A stretch of 64,000 nt of DNA from Microcyclospora pomicola (taxonomy: Eukaryota > Ascomycota > Dothideomycetes > Capnodiales), in the NCBI GenBank assembly GCA_002786065.1, contig NHNY01000010.1, positions 186,001 to 250,000 on the forward strand. Direction: 5' to 3'. Shown here in pieces: positions 57,316-64,000 of this stretch. The position numbers and the translations under genes are program-made. Each line of letters opens with the position of its first letter. Positions within the stretch are counted from its first letter, which is position 1. Under the pieces are notes generated by a model. That model worked only from the letters and a program-made list of their open reading frames with translations, made no database searches and was not told the DNA's origin.

Positions 57316-58996
57316 CTAGGTGCGACGGGCTTTCCCCGGTAACGACGAGCGTGGAGCTGCTGCCTGGCTTCGCGGCTCGTGAATCGAAGGAGGCATTGAT
57401 CTTGCGGTTCGCTCGTCGAGCTTCGGGTCTGTCACTTCAGCTCGATCACTTGAGCGGACTGATGGCGCCAATCGCTCGTTGCCATTCAAAGGACTGCGGT
57501 CTCCCGTGTCAACACTGTAGCTGTACAGATGTAGTTCATGACTCGAGTCCTGAGGTTCATCGTGTGTCGACACAAGTACGAGTGGGGAGGGTATGTGCGT
57601 AACATCTTCTGAATCATCGTGGTGTCGCCATGTGTCAGATGAGACCGTGGGGAAGCCTGCAGACCATGACTGTTTTGCAGTTTGGGATGAGTGCGGAGAC
57701 TTTTCGGTATCGGTATCATGCATCATCGAGGGCTGCGTATTCAGTGTTATGCCACTGCTGTCTGAGGTCGAGTGATAGCGATGTAGCTCCACGCTTTCTA
57801 GCTCGTGAACGCTGGCGAGACCATCATCTTGCACTGTGTCGATGCTTGAGGGCCTAAGTACTGCATTGCCGGGTGTAGGCAAGATACGTCGGGTGCGATA
57901 GCTCAGAGATTCGAGCTGTTGTGGAGACTCAACACCAGAAGAGGACGGGCGGCGTTGGAATTGTGCACCTGCGATGGAGACCGGAAGACTGTGGTACTGG
58001 GCCTGGCAGTAAGGTACAGGCAAAGTGCGATGTTGTGTAGCTTCGGCTGGTAACGAGGACTGGAGTGTGTTCATGTCCAGAGAATTCAGTGGTCTGCTAT
58101 TTGCCATACTGCTAATTGGCTCGTTCGACAACTGGTGATGATACTGACCCTGGAAAGGTCCGAGCTCATAACCACTTGATATGTCGTATTGACCAGGCGT
58201 TGCAGCTATCGGAATTGCCATCGGCGCACTTGTAGGCCATGATCGGGGATGCTCTACATTCTCCACATGCTCAAAAGTCGCTGCAGTTGGATTCTGCCGC
58301 GAATTCTTCTCGAATTGTATCAAGTTGGAAGAGCCATTGTATGGACTTGGATAGAGGTTGTACCCAAGTGTATGGAAAATCGGCTTGCTAAGGAGCACTG
58401 GATCAGAGTGTCGCATATGTGGAGATCCGTAGATAAGACCAGCGCCTTGAGGAAGGTATACTGCAGCGTGACTGGCACCTTGGGCATGAGAGAGCGGTAC
58501 TTCGGGTTGCATAGACACCTCTTCGCTCCCAACCTTGTATGATACGTTAGCGGGTGTCTGGAACAGATATTGATGGTAGACGAACTCGGACAAAATTGCA
58601 ACACTGTGATATCTCAGGCGACGAAGCTCGACATGCCTGGCAACCTGTACCATCACCAGGATCTCCACTACATTTGATCTTGCGTCGACGACAGCGTGTA
58701 CACTGGCTTGATCAGTCCTCTGCAGTCTCAACCATGAACGACGGAGTACTTACTGCAAGTTGAATGCGTTTTCGATTATTCCCGCCATGACTGAACTCAG
58801 AAGTATGCTCTTGCGCGGGAGGCTGGACCTCCACATGGCTTCCATACTCTGCCTCCGGATCACGACGTGCAGACTGTTCAAAGTACGTTGCATATGGCAC
58901 TCGATGGCCGTAATACCCACCCGTCGAAATGGAACGGCGAGGCGCTAAGTAAATATCAGAAGACGCATGGTCATGGCGTGGCTGAGGCGACATCAT
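57316..58996 (-). CDS. Zn2Cys6 zinc-cluster transcription factor
   Basis: Three exons (58996-58754, 58702-58586, 58533-57316) give 525 residues. The 117-nt middle exon carries the whole zinc cluster: Cys82, Cys85, Cys92, Cys102, Cys105 and Cys115 (or 116), in CTRCRRRKIKC ... GCQACRASS. It is preceded by NRKRIQLA at the end of exon 1. All joins are phase 0 (GTAAGT...CAG and GTTCGT...AAG). The second donor and acceptor are less canonical, but they restore FVRVGSEEV and avoid an in-frame stop. The remaining 400 residues are Ser/Gln/Pro-rich without the fungal-specific middle homology domain that I can see. I chose the start at 58996 because the frame upstream of it begins only with TTG. It probably binds CGG-containing sites in the nucleus; its targets are unknown. 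Confidence 0.85.
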
Positions 58997-61210
58997 ATTC
59001 GAAGTTGAATGTTCGCAACACCAACATGCAGAATGTGTCTTCGAATGATCGTGGATATATTGCAATACGAAAAGATGAGGAGTTTCTTAGCCCATTGATG
59101 GAGCAGGCTTTCGATTGCAGGTTGTTGTGAGTTCTTTCCTTCTTGGATCTTGTGTAGTAAAGGTAGAAAGATGGTATTACTGCGTGGACGAACGAGAGGG
59201 GACTGATGAATACCTAAACCTTCGAGAGTATGGATCACAGCAAACGCCTGCTTGACCGTTCGTCAACTGGTGTCACATTCTGTACGATGGCAGTCCACAG
59301 TGCACGAGCACTTCCAAATATCGGTGAGGCGGCGACGATAGACCAGGTATCTATGAAGGGCTACCAGAGACAAGTATTGGGTTACTAGTATGCGCGGATG
59401 TGCATGCAACCACTTGGTTCGAGCGTCTCCTTGCGATAAGACTGCAACGAACAGACATCTGTTTGCGTGACATGTTGTCAATTCGCAGAGCACGGTCATC
59501 CGGACCGTCGCCCGCCCAGATAGAGTGGTGCACGAGCATCGTGATCAGCTGAGAATGGTTGCACGGCTCTGCCAGGTCATTACTCCCTGTCATCTATGCT
59601 TGCTGGTCCGCGGCGGTGAAGTGCGTGTCTCGTAGCCTGTAGGAGTGGCGTCGTGCGATTGTTAGAGCAAAGTGACAAGCAAATAAGCGCAAGCTGCAAA
59701 CACAGAGACCACAAATCTGTCCAGATCACAAGTGACAGGTCAAACCTCGCTTCCCGAGGCTTGCTGAGTGGAAGTATGTAACTTCAAGAGCGTAGTTGAC
59801 AGTGAAAAGGTCGTGCAGCCAGGCGAAATCAAGCCGCTTCAGCCTGGTGATGCCAAATCAAAAGGTACCTTATGTAAACTCTAAAGCAACCCCAGCCAGA
59901 ATTTGGTTGGAAACTCATGTCTGATGCACGCACTCAAGGCTGCACAGGGGGAAAAGGGCCCTGCTTGGAAGATCTCATTGCGCGTACGGATCGCCGTCCG
60001 ATGTCCGATGCAGATGAATCTGTGTTGTGAAGCCATAGGTCGGCGTATTTAATAAACGATATTTGCAACGGCCTCCAACGTTGCGTCAATTCGCTGTTTG
60101 TCTCTGGAAGCACTACCCGGTGAATCTGACGGTTATCATATGATAATACACCATGGTGGTGGCAGATATATCGCACGATCGACAGAGCGCACTTCAAAGC
60201 AACGAGTGATCGTCAGATGGCACGCCCGACTTCAAGCAAAACCCATCGTGAATCCTTTCAGCACATAGCTCTACTGCGGTGACAAAGCCACCGATGCTTG
60301 TACCCCCAGAGTAAAGCTTCCCGGCGCCACCACGATGCGTTCCGTGTGCATCGTGCAGACGGATACTTGCATGTTTCCGAACCTTCCATGCTTTCGATGT
60401 GGCGTCACTGGTAGCAGGGAGCAAGAGATTGTCACAGTCCTCCTTCACCGCCTTGTGTTACCGCCCTAGAAAAATACTGCGTATGAGGTTGTTGTTGCAT
60501 GTACGAACGAGGAACAACAAGCAGGTGGCGGGCGCCGATGTACGCTGTGCTCAGCTGCTTCCTGGACACACCAGTCCCGTCGAATGCCTCGAGCATGCAT
60601 CTCGACATACGGTCAAGGATATGGAAGTTTTGTAGACGTATAGACCGACATATGAGGCGCCTGCCGTGAGTGCAGAATACATGTACATGTTTGAATCATC
60701 CTCAATCGCGCGAAGGGTTCTGTGTCAGGAGTCAATGTTGATAAAGCCTCGAGACAGGTGTGCAAACGGGAGATGCCTGTTGATAGAACTGCGAGACTTA
60801 TTGCTTTTTGCGTCTTATCATCTTGTCACAGAGACCCAAATGATCCACGGTTGAATGCGCATTGTACATGCACGATAACAATTGCATGCATGTACAATTG
60901 TGAGAATGATCTCTGATCAGATAGAACACGTGATGTAGAGCACACGTGACCAGTCAGTTATGTAGAAAACAATCCCTTGTGTAGGAAGATCTTCTTCCTA
61001 AGGCACGCACCCTCGGAATATTCTTTCACAATGCCAAAACCATGCCCACGTGATCTGTTCATGCCTTAGGCACCATATTATGACGACAACCACAAGATTG
61101 TACATTGGGACATGGACATGATCACAGCCTACGCGTAGGTACCTATGCATTGCCATCAGCTGAACCTCGTACATTTCTGGTGATCAGTGCCAACATATTG
61201 TCTAGTCACC
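58997..61210. other. 2.2-kb intergenic region
   Basis: It contains promoters of two divergent genes. A minus-strand frame at 60194-60465 (readable as CDNLLLPATSDATSKAWKVR) could be an exon of a small Cys-containing protein, but I found no flanking exon with a start. No other gene is evident. Confidence 0.35.
60861..60898. repeat. Perfect 12-bp inverted repeat
   Basis: ATTGTACATGCA (60861-60872) and TGCATGTACAAT (60887-60898) are exact inverse complements separated by 14 nt. Confidence 0.85.
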
Positions 61211-62650
61211 ATGTCTGTATTGCTCGAAACATCGGCTGGCGATCTCACAATAGATCTGTTGGTCGATGTCGCACCGAAGTGCTGTGAGAAGTAGGTCTCT
61301 CTGCCCCCGATCTACCACAACCAAAGCTGATCTTATACTGAGACCTCAATTGCCACGAACAGCTTCGTAAAGCTCTGCAAGATCAAGTACTACAACTACT
61401 CCCCTGTGTACAACCTCCAGCCAGGCTTCTCATTCCAGACTGGCGATCCTATCGGTCCCGAATCAAAAGACAGTGATGGAGGTTCTTCGATTTGGGGTCA
61501 GCCAGATGGCGTGACAAAACGCGCCCAAAGGTCGGAGAGGAAGGCATTCATACCCGAGATAGCGAGCAAAAGAAAGCATGCCGATCGGGGCACAGTCAGC
61601 ATGGCAACCTCTGTGTCGAAGACGAATCCAGACGAACGCTATGCCAGCAGCCAGTTCATTATCACACTTGGCGACAATATTGAGCAGCTGGACGGCAAGG
61701 CAGCGATCTTCGGGGAAGTGGTAGAGGGCTTCGACGTCCTTGAAAAGATCAACATTGCGTTCATCGACCAAGCCGGCCGACCACTCCAAGACATCCGAAT
61801 TCTGCACACCGTAGTACTTGACGATCCCTATGATGATCCACCGGGTCTCATTGAGCCACCAGAAAGTCCCGTGCCAACAGCTGAGCAACGCGCGACTGTT
61901 CGAATCGCTTACGATGAAGTGCTTGACGAGAACAATGATGCTGAACAAATGGAGAAGTTGCGCCGTGAGAGAGAAGCTCGCGCGCAGGCTCTGACCCTTG
62001 AGCTCATTGGCGACCTGCCATTTGCTGATGTCACCCCGCCTGAACAAATCCTATTTGTCTGCAAGCTCAATCCGGTGACTCGTGACGAAGACCTTGAACT
62101 CATCTTCTCACGGTTCGGCAAGATTCTATCTTGTGAGGTCATCAGAGACAAGAAGACTGGCGACAGTCTGCAGTACGCTTTCATCGAATTCACGAGCAAA
62201 GAGGACTGCGAGCGCGCCTACTTTAAAATGCAAGGCGTACTTATCGACGATCATCGAATACATGTTGATTTCTCACAAAGCGTGTCGAAACTCTCAGCAG
62301 ACTGGCGCAACACGACCAATTCAAAGACAGCGCGTTCGCGAGGTGGATTCGGAGGAATCGACAGTCTTCAGAAGCGTAGACAATATCGTGGCGGTGATGG
62401 AGACAGGGAACGTGGCGAAGACTACGATTATGTGTTCGAAAAGCAACGTCGCCAAGAACGTACGGGTTCGGCTGAAGCAGAAGCCACCGCAAGGAACCGC
62501 AGTCGGAGTCCCCGACCGCGATATAATGAACGGAGTTCACATGGAACCCGCGACAATCGTGATAGGAGGGGTGATCGAAACCATGATCGTCGTAGGCGCG
62601 ACAGGAGTCGTGAGCCATACCACAGCAATCGATATGATCGAAGAAGGTGA
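61211..62650 (+). CDS. cyp6: Cyclophilin-RRM peptidyl-prolyl isomerase (Cyp6/PPIL4/Rct1-like)
   Basis: Nuclear prolyl isomerase that joins a cyclophilin domain to an RNA-recognition motif; its S. pombe relative Rct1 tunes RNA polymerase II CTD phosphorylation. Two exons (61211-61290 and 61363-62650; intron GTAGGT...CAG) give 455 residues. The cyclophilin domain (1-165) reads [40 protein letters not shown] and, later, [13 protein letters not shown] linker with charged coiled coil follows, then an RRM (about 240-320; [39 protein letters not shown]). The C-terminus is rich in Arg/Ser/Asp ([28 protein letters not shown]), as in PPIL4. The insertion within the cyclophilin domain (IWGQPDG ... DRGTVSMA) is usual for this group. 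Confidence 0.95.
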
Positions 62651-63087
62651 TGAGCAAGATTGTAAGAATACAGCGCGCGCGCAAGCTCATGACTTTGTAT
62701 TCAATTACCGATGGCACTTGAAGCCGGCCATGCAATCACTCCGTATAGGTTCGATTTCTATCGGACCGCTGAGGCGGTAATCAATGTATCCGCCCTGTTT
62801 GTACTTGCTCACCTTCACCAGATCACACCTAGCTGTGAATGAGCGCTTTATAAGTGCACCAAACAATGTGAAGCACAAACAGAGCATATTGCGTGCTCTC
62901 ACACTCCACGTGAATGGCCACGACATTTCTGTTTCACCACCACGCAATTTGCTTATATTACAATGATCAACCTCTGCCCAACGCATTGCCGCCGGCGATA
63001 CATCGACCTCTCCTCTAGCTGCTTCGAACAGCAAGTACACCACACCAGCAACTAATATATCTCACGGACGGTCCAAGTAAGAGCACG
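62651..63087. other. Short intergenic region
   Basis: It separates two plus-strand genes and contains the 3' flank of the cyclophilin gene; nothing else visible. Confidence 0.35.
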
Positions 63088-63507
63088 ATGTTCGATCACG
63101 ACAAAGTCCTTGTGTATCATTACGACCACAACGGCGATCCCGTCGTCAAGGATGGTCTAGCCATCATCGACCAGTCTGCGCTGGCGGATATCCTTGCCAC
63201 ACGTAATAATATCCATGCCATACACTACACTACTCCGACGCATGCTAACGTCAATATACATGTAGATCCCGAGCTGCAGTCCACCACCAGGAAGATCCAC
63301 CGCGGCAGACCCACGATGGATATCCACCAGAGCGATGTGGGCGGCTCGTTCTTCGACGACGATCTCCCCAACTCGCAAGTCAATGTCGCAAACATCTGCG
63401 TGCCGCTTCGTGTGGTGCTAGGCGCTTGTCGGGAGATGGTCGTTCTGAGTAAAAGGACGGAGTTGGTGAGCGTGTCGGGTGGGTCAGCTGGAGGGAGGGC
63501 TCAATGA
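63088..63507 (+). CDS. Small unassigned protein, 139 residues
   Basis: The frame starts with ATG at 63088, soon after an ATG-poor leader, and runs 139 codons to TGA. The sequence has even composition with many His, Asp and Asn residues (FDHDKVLVYHYDHNGDPVVKD, HAIHYTTPTHANVNIHVDPEL) and no signal peptide or membrane segment. I recognise no family. It ends in a Ser/Gly-rich tail. A lineage-specific gene is possible; so is a chance frame or the first exon of a longer gene whose remainder lies to the right. Confidence 0.4.
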   Translation: MFDHDKVLVYHYDHNGDPVVKDGLAIIDQSALADILATRNNIHAIHYTTPTHANVNIHVDPELQSTTRKIHRGRPTMDIHQSDVGGSFFDDDLPNSQVNVANICVPLRVVLGACREMVVLSKRTELVSVSGGSAGGRAQ

Positions 63508-64000
63508 CGATGGAACGGTCTTGTGAAAGGGCAGGGTTCGAGTGACGGCCTCGAGGTAGGACCTGCAGTTGAACTTGTGGTGCATGTTGATCTCAGCTCG
63601 ACCCGGATGGGACTGTACTGGGTGATGAACAATAACCTCAAATCTCATGTTCACCTTTGTACAAACATGGTGTAGTACGACTGTGTGTCCGTGGCCGGAG
63701 GTACTGTCTCCTGAAATTAGAGCAATGATTGCGAGCACGATACATGTTGGCGTGCAAGCTTCACGACATGAGGAAACAGGATAATGGAATGACAAATAAA
63801 CTTTTGGAGGTTACATGCTCGGGATTACCTCTTCGGCCTATGCCGTGATGGACCTTTGCCTGCTGACCCTCATAGGATCTGGCACATGGTCACGCATACC
63901 TGTGAGCTTGTTCGCGGTCGTGTGATGGAAGACCTGATCTAGCCCTTCGCCCAGTGGAGTCTCCGAATCGATCTAGAAGTGTGAGACAAGCCCAAGCCTC
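63508..64000. other. Right-end intergenic sequence
   Basis: No feature is recognised before the window ends. Confidence 0.3.

Overview
This 64-kb window is nuclear DNA from a filamentous ascomycete (Pezizomycotina). A Dothideomycete is the best guess, from gene content and intron style only. Supporting signs: short introns of about 45-150 bp with GTRNGT donors, a calmodulin gene whose first coding exon is only the ATG, and fungus-specific families (HET domain, Zn2Cys6, ECM14, UBP12, DUF1348). I recognise no rRNA, tRNA, CRISPR array, transposon or virus-like element.

Layout. 1-17.7 kb: the 5' part of a TLG2-like syntaxin (minus, cut by the window edge), calmodulin, the pseudo-carboxypeptidase ECM14, a large SYT1-type Arf exchange factor, a Gfd2/YDR514C-like exonuclease-fold protein, a five-exon LITAF-domain gene, a HET-domain gene and a BLOC-1 CNL1-like gene. 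19.7-37 kb: an SNC-type synaptobrevin, a 62-residue hydrophobic repeat protein, the deubiquitinase UBP12, a metallo-beta-lactamase-fold protein, a DUF1348 protein, a roadblock/LC7 protein, the ribosome-biogenesis factor IPI1 and a C2H2 protein with a glutamine run. 37-42.8 kb is a gene-poor stretch. 43-64 kb: a C2H2 transcription factor behind an 894-nt leader without any ATG, a Gin4/Hsl1-type kinase, exosome subunit RRP43, a glutathione transferase, a Zn2Cys6 transcription factor with its zinc cluster carried on its own exon, a cyclophilin-RRM protein and a small orphan reading frame.

Most genes are single-copy housekeeping genes on both strands with no operon-like logic. Several act in post-Golgi and endosomal membrane traffic (TLG2, SYT1, LITAF-like, CNL1-like, SNC), which may be chance. 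The only clearly accessory gene is the HET-domain gene. Several genes (LITAF-like, the 62-aa protein, calmodulin, the Zn2Cys6 factor) are split into short exons, and I rebuilt them by reading splice sites and reading phase. All spliced lengths given are whole numbers of codons. Starts of UBP12 and of the 43-kb transcription factor are uncertain. I found no convincing novel multi-gene system; the best leads are the ATG-free leader, the 11-residue repeat protein and the paired TVIGPA motif in the SYT1-like protein.
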